Shown: positions 36,901 to 45,544 of the stretch, piece by piece
How positions within the stretch are numbered: the first letter of the stretch is position 1
Layout: the number at the start of each line of letters is the position of its first letter
Assembly (NCBI GenBank): GCA_002314945.1
Contig: DCHV01000097.1
Coordinates: 2,757 to 66,756 of the forward strand
Direction of reading: 5' to 3'
Source of the DNA: Prevotellaceae bacterium UBA1743
GTDB taxonomy: Bacteria; Bacteroidota; Bacteroidia; Bacteroidales; Bacteroidaceae
Length of the DNA: 64,000 bases
Made by a program: the position numbers and the translations under genes
The notes under the pieces: model-generated
The model's input: only the letters and a program-made list of their open reading frames with translations
Databases searched by the model: none
Told to the model about the DNA's origin: nothing

Positions 36901-36956
36901 GTGGAACATGCAGTCAGCACACACAACAATATGGGAATTGCCCACTTGTACCTCAT
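33933..36956 (-). CDS. porW: T9SS lipoprotein PorW/SprE
   Basis: A 1007-aa TPR lipoprotein with the lipobox LTAC at the end of its signal peptide. TPR units run through about 100-430. A low-complexity Lys/Glu/Ser region follows (about 430-570, KKKEKEEAKLKAKQEA and SSSSDSPNTED), then more TPR-like helices and a C-terminal acidic segment ending FPFGF. PorW/SprE links the T9SS core ring (PorK/N) to the translocon and is found only with T9SS. The gene lies upstream of porX on the same strand, the usual partner for regulation of T9SS. Confidence 0.9.
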   Translation of the reverse strand: MRYKWAIPILLCVLTACSTKKNTSGTRFYHSMTAQFNTLYNGEVAFLEGKEAQKKGHRDDYTRLLPMYISTNKSTQKIGASNYDTSIEKCEKAIKVHSIKKKPIRKGNKKMTPKEKEFMSRKEYNPYLYHAWMMMAEAQFNKGEFIEAASTYNYILRLYGSQPKIASVARARMARCYVAMNWPYDADDIFRKIQRDSLPVKGVRELNNAYAAYLIETNQHQEAIPYLKKAIKSERDKLSRARMNFLLGQLYHEQGDNTAAYKALGRVVRANPPYELAFNARILQSEVMSGSKYRQMLSRLKRMAKSTKNEKYLDQVYYAIGNIYLSVEDTAHCIGAWEKGVEKATQSGPSKASLLLCLSQLYWERGNFIDAARTYKACASILDKEHDAYKEVQHRSKVLGELEPHLVAIHLQDSLQELAQMDSTQCLAAIDRVIEALKKKEKEEAKLKAKQEAAQNAAGTNASDSNKPRKDKKSEKGSSKESDSSSSDSPNTEDMSSTDESGSWYFYNTNIVETGKRDFQKKWGKRENEDCWRISHKGSRPMTSSQEEVTEETEETNETSSTPKQKKSGKKNKGKDTEQLPDSIQAQAETDSTAILDSLAKDPHNREYYLKVIPFTEAQVQASNKILADALYSAGILEQEGMENFTLAEASMQRLLQIDPEYKERENVYYHLFLLYGRMGELEKAQLCRDSLTTYFPEGKYAQMIGNPNYEWIAKEGKHIEDSVYATTYEAYQNSEYEKVGQNYEWSSENFPQGVHRARLMFIHAMSLLYTAQRDSFQVVLKEIIEKYPQDAVTEMANSIARGIAEGRPLMDKKYDTSNVWTRRLRTVENDSVSMEDAQFSEERYGNFAFVLAYPTGSIDEDQLFFEISRYNFSNYKVRNFEIETQDDQGLMLMMLKGFRSFDEVHAYAQKLYADERMGKLLQGMRTILVLEENLQKIGKEFSFEDYEHFYEEKFAPLDIPENLMIDAPSDVKILDPDEADKAAEEEEAEEETETQSVSDDDFPFGF

Positions 36957-37007
36957 AATTATCTATAACGTGAAACGATGCCCTTTATTGCCCGATGTCA
37001 ATATTTG

Positions 37008-37637
37008 TCAAATCTTGGAAAAAGATAAACTACCAAGTGCATTGCCTACAATCATCCACAAAAGATTAGGACAGAATCCAAGGGGCAGTTGCATGATTCT
37101 TTCAGACAGGTCGGCTCCACCATTTGCTGCAATCCACATCCAGAAATAGCCAAAGTTGGCGATACAGTGTTCGAAGCCACACAAGATAAAGAACATGATG
37201 GGCATGATGACAGTGAGGGGATTGGAAGTCTTGCGCCATCCGTTCACAGCCAAATACATCATCGCGCCACAACACCATGCCAGGAAAAGGGCACTATACC
37301 ATGATTGAGTGGTTTTCACTTCCACCATCTTGTCCACGGCCGAGAGATCCAGACGACTCATCGCGGCCAAAGAACAAACCAGCGCTATGCCGATGAAATT
37401 TGACAGAATAATCAGCAGCATCCCTCTGCTGGGGTTCCACAAATCGCTCCATCCTTCGATGAAACCTATTCTACCCGTGTAAAGTGGATAGCCCTTGATG
37501 AGAATACTGAGCAATCCCAATGAAAAGAGGAATGAGCCCAATACATGATTCGCCGAGACCACATACACGATATCACCCATGCCAATCAAAACACCAGCCA
37601 AAATCGATTGGATAACGAATTTAAGAGTGTCTTTCAT
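37008..37637 (-). CDS. FNT-family formate/nitrite channel (short form)
   Basis: A 209-aa membrane protein with about six hydrophobic segments. It has AGVLIGMGDIVYV at the start and CGFEHCIANFGYFWMW near residue 150, the FNT FEHxxAN signature. It transports formate, nitrite or a related small anion. At 209 residues it is shorter than the usual about 270, mainly in the loops and the C-terminus, but all segments are represented, so it is likely functional. It stands alone between porW and the DUF1080 gene. Confidence 0.85.
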   Translation of the reverse strand: MKDTLKFVIQSILAGVLIGMGDIVYVVSANHVLGSFLFSLGLLSILIKGYPLYTGRIGFIEGWSDLWNPSRGMLLIILSNFIGIALVCSLAAMSRLDLSAVDKMVEVKTTQSWYSALFLAWCCGAMMYLAVNGWRKTSNPLTVIMPIMFFILCGFEHCIANFGYFWMWIAANGGADLSERIMQLPLGFCPNLLWMIVGNALGSLSFSKI

Positions 37638-37656
37638 ATCTTAATCAAAAAAATAG

Positions 37657-37691
37657 GGAAAGGGACGTCAATGAATTATGCGTCCCTTTCC
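37657..37691 (-). terminator. Rho-independent terminator after the DUF1080 gene
   Basis: An 11-bp inverted repeat GGAAAGGGACG (37657-37667) and CGTCCCTTTCC (37681-37691), followed on the minus strand by a T-rich run (CTATTTTTTT). It lies 20 nt past the stop of the DUF1080 gene. Confidence 0.75.
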
Positions 37692-37711
37692 TTTTTTATG
37701 AATTGGAAGGA

Positions 37712-40123
37712 TTATTTCTTCTTTGACTTGCTTTTGCTCTTCAGTTTGGCATCTTTGTCACCCAAGTCCAATACACGCACATTGCGGAACTTCACGCCAG
37801 TACCATGACCGAGGAAGCCGATGTGACCCTTCTGATTGAACATACCGGGATGATTGCGATGATCCACTGTGTAGGGGTTGCTATCACCACCATTGGGATC
37901 CACATTGTGACCTTGGCAAGCCTCGCGGATGTCACCATCCACAATTACCTCACCATTTACAGTTACAGTCACGTGGTCGCCTTCGACACGGATTTCCTCC
38001 GTACCCCATTCACCAAGACCCTTATGCTTGATACGCTTTGCAGGTATCACACCATATACTGAGCCATGTACCTGGTATTCGCGCAGCCCACTATAGATAG
38101 GATCGTCATGATCCAATACCTGAACCTCGCACATGCCATCATAAGCTGCATCCACGCCCATAGGAGTACGCACACCGATACCATTGTTCACGCCAGGACG
38201 CATGAAGCAGAATTCGAAGCGGAAGACGAAGTTGCGATATTCCTTTACAGTATATAGGTTGCCACCACTTCCATAGTCGGCCGTCACGTAAATGGCACCA
38301 TTGATGGGTACATAGTTGGTCTTGTTACCCACGAAGTTATCCAAATTGGTACCATCGAACAATACTTCAAAGCCTTCTTTCTTCTCCTCGTCGCTCAAGA
38401 CATACAGAGGAGATGATTCGTCAAGTTCTGCCAGTGCTTTTTTGATGGCGTCAACGGCATACATGTCATCGGCTGCGCCACGTGCCTTCAGAGCGTCAAT
38501 AGACTTGTTCAGGTTCTTCTTCACCAAGTCCACTTCGATGTCATCGAGTGATTTTGCCTGAATCTGTTTCTCGGCATAGGCAGCTGTGATAGCCAAATCC
38601 TTGTCATTCAAGAATTCGCCCACGGTGATAAATGCGCTACGTGTGGGAGTTTCAGCCATGCTATTGATGATGTTCTTCTTTGCATCACTGTTCTTGGCCA
38701 GTTTCAAGGCCTCGGCCAACAAATTGTAACGATTGTCCTTGTTTCCTTCATTTGCATTCACCAGAGCAACGTATGCATTCAAAGCCTCTTCGTTGCCGTT
38801 CTTTGCAGCCTCCAAGAGAGGAGCAGAAGCCTTGTAATTCGAGCTCTTCATCAAAGCCTTCAAAGCTGCATCATTGTTGGCCTGCTGCAGTACTTCTACC
38901 GACTCGTCCGTGTTGGTAGCTGCCAAAGCATCATAGAAGCGATCCTTGTTCTGTGCCTTCTGCATTTCAGCATTGATGGCCTGGAACTTTTCATTGTTAT
39001 TCAAAGAATTGAGGCAAGCATCAAATGCATTCTTGTAAGCTGCCAATTCGTCATTGTTGGCCTTGTCCAACAGCGAAGCAACACGTGAAGCATCTTTATT
39101 GGTGACTACGCCCGACAAAGCCTCACGAGCTGCCTTGGACACTTCTGCATCGCTATTGTTGAGAAGATCAAACACCTGGCCTGAAACCTTCTTGATACGA
39201 CGAGAATCTGCCAACTTGAGAAGAGCCAACTGCTGAGCGCCGGTAGCCGTTGACAAAGAACTTGCCACCTTTTCGTCCAAATTGGCATTGAAGCTCTGCA
39301 ATGCAGCAAATGCCTGTTCGTTGTACTCACCACCCAATTGAGCAATCAAAGCCTCCTCGGCATCCTGGCCTCCTACACGACCCAAAGCTTCGATAGCGGC
39401 AACTGCAGGAGCACCACCCTTCTTCAAGGCCTTCATCATCAAAGGTTTCTGATTTGTAACTTTGTTATCACCCAACCAATTGATGATATCGACTTTGCCC
39501 TCTTCCTTGCATGAGTTGTACTTCTTGGCTACCTGTGAAGCCAATTCGTCATTTACCAAGTTGTAGTCGGTGGCGAATTTCAGAGCCTGCATACGATATG
39601 CATGATCCTTCGACTTCACTGCCTTCACTACCTCTGCACCTGCATCCTTGCCCAACGACTTCAGTTTGTCGTATGCGGCTGCATAGGGAGCAGCACCTTC
39701 ATGTTCGGTATATTCCACATCGTTTTGGTCAGAGAACAGACGCAACTGTTGTTGGATAAAGTCCTTGGCCGTTTGATCGGGAGTCTTGGAGATGGAGTTG
39801 GCCAAACCTTCCTTCACTGCATCACGATACTGTGTGTTGGAAGCATAGGCAACCACACCACTGATGGCATATTCCACCTTGTTGTTGCAAGCCTTCTCGG
39901 CAGGCTGCAACATGGCAACTAACAATTCGATGGACTTGGGAGCTGCCTGAGCCAAGGAATTCATCTCACGGTTGAAATCGCTCTGGTTCTGTGTAGGCAT
40001 TAATGCCAGCACATCCTGCACGATAGTCTCAGGAGTTCTCTGTCGGTCATCTTGTGCCGAAAGAGGCATGGAAACTGTCATCATCAGGATGGCAGCCAAT
40101 AATATATTCAATATCTTTTTCAT
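37712..40123 (-). CDS. Secreted HEAT-repeat protein with C-terminal DUF1080 domain
   Basis: An 803-aa secreted protein (signal peptide to about residue 24). Residues about 40-580 are alpha-helical HEAT/ARM-like repeats rich in Ala, Asn, Lys and Leu (AIEALGRVGGQDAEEALIAQL type). Residues about 605-785 are a DUF1080/3-keto-disaccharide hydrolase beta-sandwich (LFDGTNLDNFVGN, then FMRPGVNNGIGVRTP). The C-terminus is a Lys/Ser tail (KSKSKSKKK). DUF1080 proteins are linked to 3-keto-sugar metabolism. An oxidoreductase gene lies 44 nt upstream, so an oxidised sugar pathway is suggested but not proven. Confidence 0.85.
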   Translation of the reverse strand: MKKILNILLAAILMMTVSMPLSAQDDRQRTPETIVQDVLALMPTQNQSDFNREMNSLAQAAPKSIELLVAMLQPAEKACNNKVEYAISGVVAYASNTQYRDAVKEGLANSISKTPDQTAKDFIQQQLRLFSDQNDVEYTEHEGAAPYAAAYDKLKSLGKDAGAEVVKAVKSKDHAYRMQALKFATDYNLVNDELASQVAKKYNSCKEEGKVDIINWLGDNKVTNQKPLMMKALKKGGAPAVAAIEALGRVGGQDAEEALIAQLGGEYNEQAFAALQSFNANLDEKVASSLSTATGAQQLALLKLADSRRIKKVSGQVFDLLNNSDAEVSKAAREALSGVVTNKDASRVASLLDKANNDELAAYKNAFDACLNSLNNNEKFQAINAEMQKAQNKDRFYDALAATNTDESVEVLQQANNDAALKALMKSSNYKASAPLLEAAKNGNEEALNAYVALVNANEGNKDNRYNLLAEALKLAKNSDAKKNIINSMAETPTRSAFITVGEFLNDKDLAITAAYAEKQIQAKSLDDIEVDLVKKNLNKSIDALKARGAADDMYAVDAIKKALAELDESSPLYVLSDEEKKEGFEVLFDGTNLDNFVGNKTNYVPINGAIYVTADYGSGGNLYTVKEYRNFVFRFEFCFMRPGVNNGIGVRTPMGVDAAYDGMCEVQVLDHDDPIYSGLREYQVHGSVYGVIPAKRIKHKGLGEWGTEEIRVEGDHVTVTVNGEVIVDGDIREACQGHNVDPNGGDSNPYTVDHRNHPGMFNQKGHIGFLGHGTGVKFRNVRVLDLGDKDAKLKSKSKSKKK

Positions 40124-40167
40124 ATTCTATCTATTTTTTCTGTATTATTCTTAACTCCTTCTGTATT

Positions 40168-41472
40168 TTAGATGTACTTACCCCACTCGCCACGCATAGG
40201 CTGGAATACCAAGCGATTGGCAGCATCGTCGTTGAGGAAGAGCTGGGTCTTTGGATCGAAGTGCAATGTACGGTTCAGACGCAAAGCACACACACCCATG
40301 TTCACGATAGTGGCACTGTGATGACCATTCGACTCGTTCAGGGCAAACTGGCGACGTGTTCTCACACTCTCCAGGAAATCTGTCACGCGAGGTGCAGGCT
40401 CAGGCAGTTCGTTGATAACCTCCATGACATTGGGGATAGTGCATTCGAAACCTTTGTAAACCTTGCCCTTTGGACCTTCGATGTATGGAACTTTGCCAGC
40501 GCTCTCGTAGCCCTCACCTTCCAGAATGATCTTGCAGCCATCCTCGTATGTGTAGGTTACGCTACGCCATGTGCCGACAGCGTCGTGATGTTGCTGAGGA
40601 GCATCCACTTCCACCTTGATGGGGAATGTGTCATCCTTGCCCAAGAAATACTGTACAGGGTCGATATAGTGCTGACCCATGTCACCCAGGCCTCCTCCAT
40701 CATAATCCCAATAACCGCGGAATGTGCCGTGAGTACGGTGTACGTTGTAGGGTTTGTAGGGAGCCGGGCCTAACCAAAAGTCGTAATCCAGTTCCTTGGG
40801 AATGGGCTGTACTTCCAGATTCTCTTTTCCTGTCCAGAAGAATTTCCATGTGAAACCAGTGGCACCTGAGATACGCACCGTCAGGGGCCAACCAAGCAGA
40901 CCGCTGTCAACCAATTTCTTCAGAGGACGTACATCCGTTCCCAGTCCATAGAAAGTATCCTTGAAACGGAACCAGGTATCAAGGCGGAAGATACGGCCAT
41001 TACGTTTCACAGCCTCCTCTACGCGACGCCCTTCACCGATGGTACGCGTCATGGGTTTTTCACACATGATATCCTTGCCTGCATTGGCAGCCTCCACTGC
41101 CATGATGCCATGCCAGTGAGAAGGAGTAGCGATGTGTACAATATCCACGTTCTCATCGTGAATCAGCTCACGGAAATCGTGGTAAGCCTTCACCGTTTCG
41201 TTGAAAGTCTTCTTTGCAGCTTCCACACCAGCATCCAGATGATTCTGGTCCACGTCACACAGAGCTACCATACGACAGCTCTGGTCACTTACGAAATGCT
41301 GTGGAGAACGACCGATACCACCCACACCGATGATACCGCGTGTCAACTGATCACTGGGCGCGATGATGTCGTTTGCGCCTCCCATTTTTCCCAACACCTT
41401 ACGTGGCAGGATGGTAAACAATGCAGCGCCTGCTGCACCCCTTTGCAGGAAAGTTCTTCTGTTGATACTCAT
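40168..41472 (-). CDS. Gfo/Idh/MocA-family oxidoreductase with Tat-like signal
   Basis: A 434-aa NAD(P)-dependent sugar oxidoreductase. The Tat-type N-terminus NRRTFLQRGAAGAALF is followed by the Rossmann segment GIIGVGGIGRSPQHF (about 46-60) and the catalytic-site motif CEKPMTRTIGEG (EKP at 138-140). The C-terminal half is the alpha/beta domain that binds the sugar. The twin-arginine signal suggests periplasmic action with a bound cofactor. The DUF1080 gene follows 44 nt downstream, so both likely act on one sugar substrate. Confidence 0.9.
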   Translation of the reverse strand: MSINRRTFLQRGAAGAALFTILPRKVLGKMGGANDIIAPSDQLTRGIIGVGGIGRSPQHFVSDQSCRMVALCDVDQNHLDAGVEAAKKTFNETVKAYHDFRELIHDENVDIVHIATPSHWHGIMAVEAANAGKDIMCEKPMTRTIGEGRRVEEAVKRNGRIFRLDTWFRFKDTFYGLGTDVRPLKKLVDSGLLGWPLTVRISGATGFTWKFFWTGKENLEVQPIPKELDYDFWLGPAPYKPYNVHRTHGTFRGYWDYDGGGLGDMGQHYIDPVQYFLGKDDTFPIKVEVDAPQQHHDAVGTWRSVTYTYEDGCKIILEGEGYESAGKVPYIEGPKGKVYKGFECTIPNVMEVINELPEPAPRVTDFLESVRTRRQFALNESNGHHSATIVNMGVCALRLNRTLHFDPKTQLFLNDDAANRLVFQPMRGEWGKYI

Positions 41473-41530
41473 AGTTTGATGTTATTTGTTAATAATATAG
41501 TTGGTTTTGTCTCGTTATTTCTCATTTAAT

Positions 41531-43531
41531 CTATGGCTTGTTCGGATCAGTCAGTCCGTATGTGGTACTCTTTACCTTGAACTCCGTCCGCCTGTTCAAT
41601 GCGTTGCATATCTCTTGTTGCTCTTCCTCGGGCAAAGCTAAGATGAAGGCCTCCGTCAGAGTTTCGCCTTCGTGCAGGAAGGGGTACTCAGCCGCAATCT
41701 TGCGCGTCACCACCTTGGGACGTGTCTCTCCGCACCCGACTGGCGTCAATCGACCTGTTTCGATACCTTTCGATATCAAATAGTTGACAACGCTTTCCGC
41801 ACGTCGCTGACTCAATTTCTCATTATAGGCATCCTTGCCTCTGTAATCGCAATGACTCAACAATTCAATGGCAACTGTGGCATTCTCATTGAGAAGATCC
41901 ACGAGACTATCCAATGCCATTGTGCTGGATTCTGTCAGCTCAGCACTGTCAAATTCGTAGAACACATTGCGGATAAGAACCGGTACTTTGATGTTGGCCA
42001 AGGGGAACTGCAGAATGGTATCAATAGGCTCTTCGCTCGGTTCGATCCTCAATTCTTCCTCGTCATTCAGATAACCAGGGCAGGAAGCCAAAAATACATA
42101 ATCGACATTGGGCTTTATTTCGTGTGTAAAGGAGCCATCTGGTTTCAACCCGATTTTTTCGTTCGTCCCATCGTTGCCCACCATATACACGGTTGCATCA
42201 GGCAGTTCATATCCGTCTTTCTCATATACCCATCCTGTCACACTATGATGAATCTCCGGGCACTCGAAGGACATGATGTGATCCCATCCGCGTGCATCTC
42301 CCCTGCTTGTACAGAAATAGCCCTTGTTGCTCTCCCCTTCGAAAGTCATTCCGAAATCATCCCCGCTACTGTTCATCGGGTATTGCAGATTCTCTACTGT
42401 CCATCGCTTGGCCACACTGTCCATCTTTGCACAGAAAAGGTCAAGACCTCCCATACCCACATGACCATTGCTGCTAAAGTATAGTTCGCCATTTGGACGG
42501 AATGTCGGAAACATCTCATCTCCCTCCGTATTGATGGGTTCTCCTAAATTTTCCACACCACCAATGCCTACTTCCGTCAGAGCGATACGCCAGATGTCAA
42601 GCCCTCCTATGCCACCTGGCATGTCACTTACGAAGTAAAGCCACTTTCCATCTGGACTCACAGCAGGGTGAGCGTAACTCGACAAGGTGTCGCGGGTCAG
42701 TTCCAAGGGTTCTGCCTTGCTCCATGCAGCATCGCTTCGCCTACTGGTGCAGATCTCGGCCATACGAGGAAAATCCGAGTCGAAAGTGCATCGAGTCAAA
42801 TACATGGTACTGCCATCAGGGGTGAAACAACATGCACCTTCTTCGTATTCACTGTTCAGTTCGCCCTCCACGGGTTCTACGGGAATCCATTTCCCCTTGT
42901 CATCCTTTTTTGTGAAAAAGATATCCGCACTCTTTGTTCCCGTGATGCCGCTTATTTCGTTGCCTGTAGCCTGAGTGCGTGTGCTCGTCAAGTATAGTTG
43001 GTCGCTTTCTGTCCCCAGCAATACGGGAGAATAATCTGCACGCCTGCTGTTCAGGATGGCTTCTTTTTTTACGGAATATCGAGTGGGATTGTCTTTCCAC
43101 TCAGGTGCCAACGAACACCCTTTCAATCCGTTGCTCGCCAAAGTGTGTCCAGGAGTGAGTTCGAGAAATGCCTCGTAGTTCAACTTCGCATCCTTGTAGT
43201 TTCCCTGCTTCTGCTGCATTTGCGCCAGATAGAACAGGGCCAAACTATCTGGATACTTGTATCGTACTGCATTCTGGTAACCTCCGATAGCCTTGGCTGA
43301 ATAGTTGATGCGACGATAGCATTCAGCCATCTTCCAAGCCCGTTCCCCTCTTTTCTCCTTCTCCTTCAGTTTGGTGCGCGAGTAGGCAGCCTTATATTCT
43401 GCCGCAGCATCGTAATATTCCCCTATCGCATAGAAGGCATCACCCTTCTTTACATGGTTCTCGGCGCTGCAGGCCTGCAAGAGAAAAACGCAAAGCACTA
43501 CCAGGGAGGAACTCGTCCACCCCATCTTCAT
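41531..43531 (-). CDS. porE: T9SS outer-membrane lipoprotein PorE-like (TPR, PD40, CRD, OmpA)
   Basis: A 666-aa lipoprotein with the lipobox LLQACSAEN. In order it has TPR (about 20-140), a PD40/WD40 beta-propeller (about 155-400, with DGSTMYLTRCTF and DGKWLYFVSD), a carboxypeptidase-regulatory-like domain (about 430-510, VTGWVYEKDGYELPDATVY) and an OmpA C-domain that binds peptidoglycan (about 520-660, FYEFDSAELTESS, SHCDYRG). This order matches PorE, which anchors T9SS to peptidoglycan. The start at 43531 (MKMGWTSSS) is preferred over 43558 for the signal peptide. It lies 45 nt after topB. Confidence 0.85.
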   Translation of the reverse strand: MKMGWTSSSLVVLCVFLLQACSAENHVKKGDAFYAIGEYYDAAAEYKAAYSRTKLKEKEKRGERAWKMAECYRRINYSAKAIGGYQNAVRYKYPDSLALFYLAQMQQKQGNYKDAKLNYEAFLELTPGHTLASNGLKGCSLAPEWKDNPTRYSVKKEAILNSRRADYSPVLLGTESDQLYLTSTRTQATGNEISGITGTKSADIFFTKKDDKGKWIPVEPVEGELNSEYEEGACCFTPDGSTMYLTRCTFDSDFPRMAEICTSRRSDAAWSKAEPLELTRDTLSSYAHPAVSPDGKWLYFVSDMPGGIGGLDIWRIALTEVGIGGVENLGEPINTEGDEMFPTFRPNGELYFSSNGHVGMGGLDLFCAKMDSVAKRWTVENLQYPMNSSGDDFGMTFEGESNKGYFCTSRGDARGWDHIMSFECPEIHHSVTGWVYEKDGYELPDATVYMVGNDGTNEKIGLKPDGSFTHEIKPNVDYVFLASCPGYLNDEEELRIEPSEEPIDTILQFPLANIKVPVLIRNVFYEFDSAELTESSTMALDSLVDLLNENATVAIELLSHCDYRGKDAYNEKLSQRRAESVVNYLISKGIETGRLTPVGCGETRPKVVTRKIAAEYPFLHEGETLTEAFILALPEEEQQEICNALNRRTEFKVKSTTYGLTDPNKP

Positions 43532-43576
43532 GCTCGGCCTATTCTCACGCATACACATATTTAGTATTAACGAAAT

Positions 43577-45430
43577 CTACCTTTTTTTATTGCCTTTTGG
43601 CGGTACTTTTTTCCTTGTTGCAGGACTCACCTCCACCGTCAGATGACGTGGTGTGTTGTCGCTCAATACAGTCAGTACGATGTCACTCACCATTTTCTTC
43701 AGTTCGTCCAGGAATGTTTTCGCTTCATATTCACGATGTTCTATCAATCGGAGCTTCCGTTCCCATTGTCCTGTTAACTCGGCACTTTTGAGCAGTTCCT
43801 CGTGGATGATGCCAATTAATTCTACTCCCGTTGGAGTGGCATAGAGCGACTTGCGTTCTTTGCGAATATAATGACGTTTGAAAAGGGTCTCTATAATGGC
43901 AGCACGTGTACTGGGACGTCCGATTCCATTCTCCTTCAACGCATCACGGAGTTCCTCGTCCTCCACCATCTTGCCTGCTGTTTCCATGGCTCTCAGCAAG
44001 GTAGCTTCGGTATAAGGCTTCGGGGGAGTGGTTTGCTTCTCGGCCAAATCTGGCTCATGCGGTCCGCTCTCACCTGGCACGAATACGGGCAACTCCTTTT
44101 CTTCGGCCTCTCCATCTCCCTCTTTCGGTTGTTCGACGGCCTGTTTCCACAGGATCTTCCATCCTGGGTCGTTGATTACTTTTCCAGTAGCTTTGAAAGG
44201 TGTTTTGTCCACCTTGCCGAGCACCGTAGTAGTTTCGAAAAGGCAATCGGGATAGAACACTCCGATGAAACGTCGTGCTACCAAATCATAGACTTGCGAC
44301 TCCATCTCCGTCATTCCCTGTGCAGGTACTCCCGTTGGAATTATGGCATGGTGATCCGTCACCTTGCTGTTGTCAAAGACCTTCTTCGATTTCTTCAGTT
44401 TCTGTCCTTTGATGCGTTCCATCAAGGGGAAATACGCCCTCAGCCCGTTCATGATCTGCGGACACTTTGGGTAAATGTCATCGCTTAGGAAGGTCGTATC
44501 TACACGCGGATATGTGGTCAGTTTCTTTTCGTACAGGCTTTGTATCAGTTGGAGAGTAGTGTCTGCACTGAATCCGAATTTCTTGTTGCACTCCACCTGC
44601 AGGCTGGTCAAGTCGAAGAGACGTGGAGCAGACTCGGAGCCTTTCTTCTTCTGCACATCGGTCACGACAAAAGGAGCCTCGCGTATGGCAGCCAGTTCGG
44701 CCTCACCCTCTTCGCGTGTCTGAAAAGGAGTCGAAGCCGCGTGAGTGAATACAACATCGCGATAGCGCGTTGTCAACACCCAATATGGCACAGGGCGGAA
44801 ATTCTCTATTTCCTGCTGTCGTCTCACGATCAGCGCCAATGTAGGGGTCTGTACGCGCCCTATGCTAAGCACCTGTCCCGTTCCAGAGGCATATTTCTGC
44901 GTATAGAGTCGCGTGGCGTTCATTCCTAAAAGCCAGTCGCCGATAGCACGCATCAACCCTGCCTCATACAGGCTTTGATACTCAGCCTGATCCTTCAGAT
45001 GGGAGAAGCCTTCGCGTATGGCATCTTCCGTCAGACTGCTTATCCACAATCGCTTCACTGGACATTTTGCCTGAGCTTTCTGCATCACCCATCGCTGGAT
45101 GAGTTCACCCTCTTGACCGGCATCGCCGCAGTTGATGATACCTTCTGCATTCTGCATCAGCCGCTCTATCACCCCAAACTGTTTCTCTATTCCTTTGTCA
45201 GCCTTCAGCTTGATACCAAAGCGAGGTGGAATCATAGGCAACTGCCCCAGACTCCACGATTTCCACAAAGGGGTATAGTCGTGAGGTTCTTTCAGCTCGC
45301 ACAAATGCCCGAATGTCCAGGTCACCTGGTATCCGTTCCCCTCCATAAAACCATCGTGGGGGTGGTCGGCTCCCAACACATGAGCTATGTCACGTGCCAC
45401 TGAAGGCTTTTCCGCTATACATACAATCAT
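43577..45430 (-). CDS. topB: DNA topoisomerase III
   Basis: A 617-aa type IA topoisomerase that decatenates DNA. The TOPRIM domain opens with IVCIAEKPSVARDIA and has the DxE-type GDAGQEGEL near residue 102. SIGRVQTPTL lies near 189. The active-site tyrosine is Y307 in LTTYPRVDTT. Only a short basic C-terminal tail follows, without zinc ribbons. It is upstream of porE on the same strand. Its promoter is divergent from that of the aminopeptidase. Confidence 0.95.
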   Translation of the reverse strand: MIVCIAEKPSVARDIAHVLGADHPHDGFMEGNGYQVTWTFGHLCELKEPHDYTPLWKSWSLGQLPMIPPRFGIKLKADKGIEKQFGVIERLMQNAEGIINCGDAGQEGELIQRWVMQKAQAKCPVKRLWISSLTEDAIREGFSHLKDQAEYQSLYEAGLMRAIGDWLLGMNATRLYTQKYASGTGQVLSIGRVQTPTLALIVRRQQEIENFRPVPYWVLTTRYRDVVFTHAASTPFQTREEGEAELAAIREAPFVVTDVQKKKGSESAPRLFDLTSLQVECNKKFGFSADTTLQLIQSLYEKKLTTYPRVDTTFLSDDIYPKCPQIMNGLRAYFPLMERIKGQKLKKSKKVFDNSKVTDHHAIIPTGVPAQGMTEMESQVYDLVARRFIGVFYPDCLFETTTVLGKVDKTPFKATGKVINDPGWKILWKQAVEQPKEGDGEAEEKELPVFVPGESGPHEPDLAEKQTTPPKPYTEATLLRAMETAGKMVEDEELRDALKENGIGRPSTRAAIIETLFKRHYIRKERKSLYATPTGVELIGIIHEELLKSAELTGQWERKLRLIEHREYEAKTFLDELKKMVSDIVLTVLSDNTPRHLTVEVSPATRKKVPPKGNKKR

Positions 45431-45481
45431 CTGTCTCTTTGACTATGAGCCGCGATGTGGCTTCTTGTTCTATATCGTCTG

Positions 45482-45489
45482 CAAAGGTA
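45482..45489 (-). promoter_or_regulatory. -7 box of topB
   Basis: On the minus strand this reads TACCTTTG, 51 nt upstream of the topB ATG, back to back with the promoter at 45521-45528. Confidence 0.5.
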
Positions 45490-45520
45490 CAATATTTTTG
45501 CTTCTTTTCCAAAAACATTG

Positions 45521-45528
45521 TACCTTTG
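45521..45528 (+). promoter_or_regulatory. -7 box of the aminopeptidase gene
   Basis: TACCTTTG with a TTTTTG element about 21 nt upstream, 16 nt before the ATG at 45545. Confidence 0.55.
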
Positions 45529-45544
45529 TCAGGAAAATGACGAC

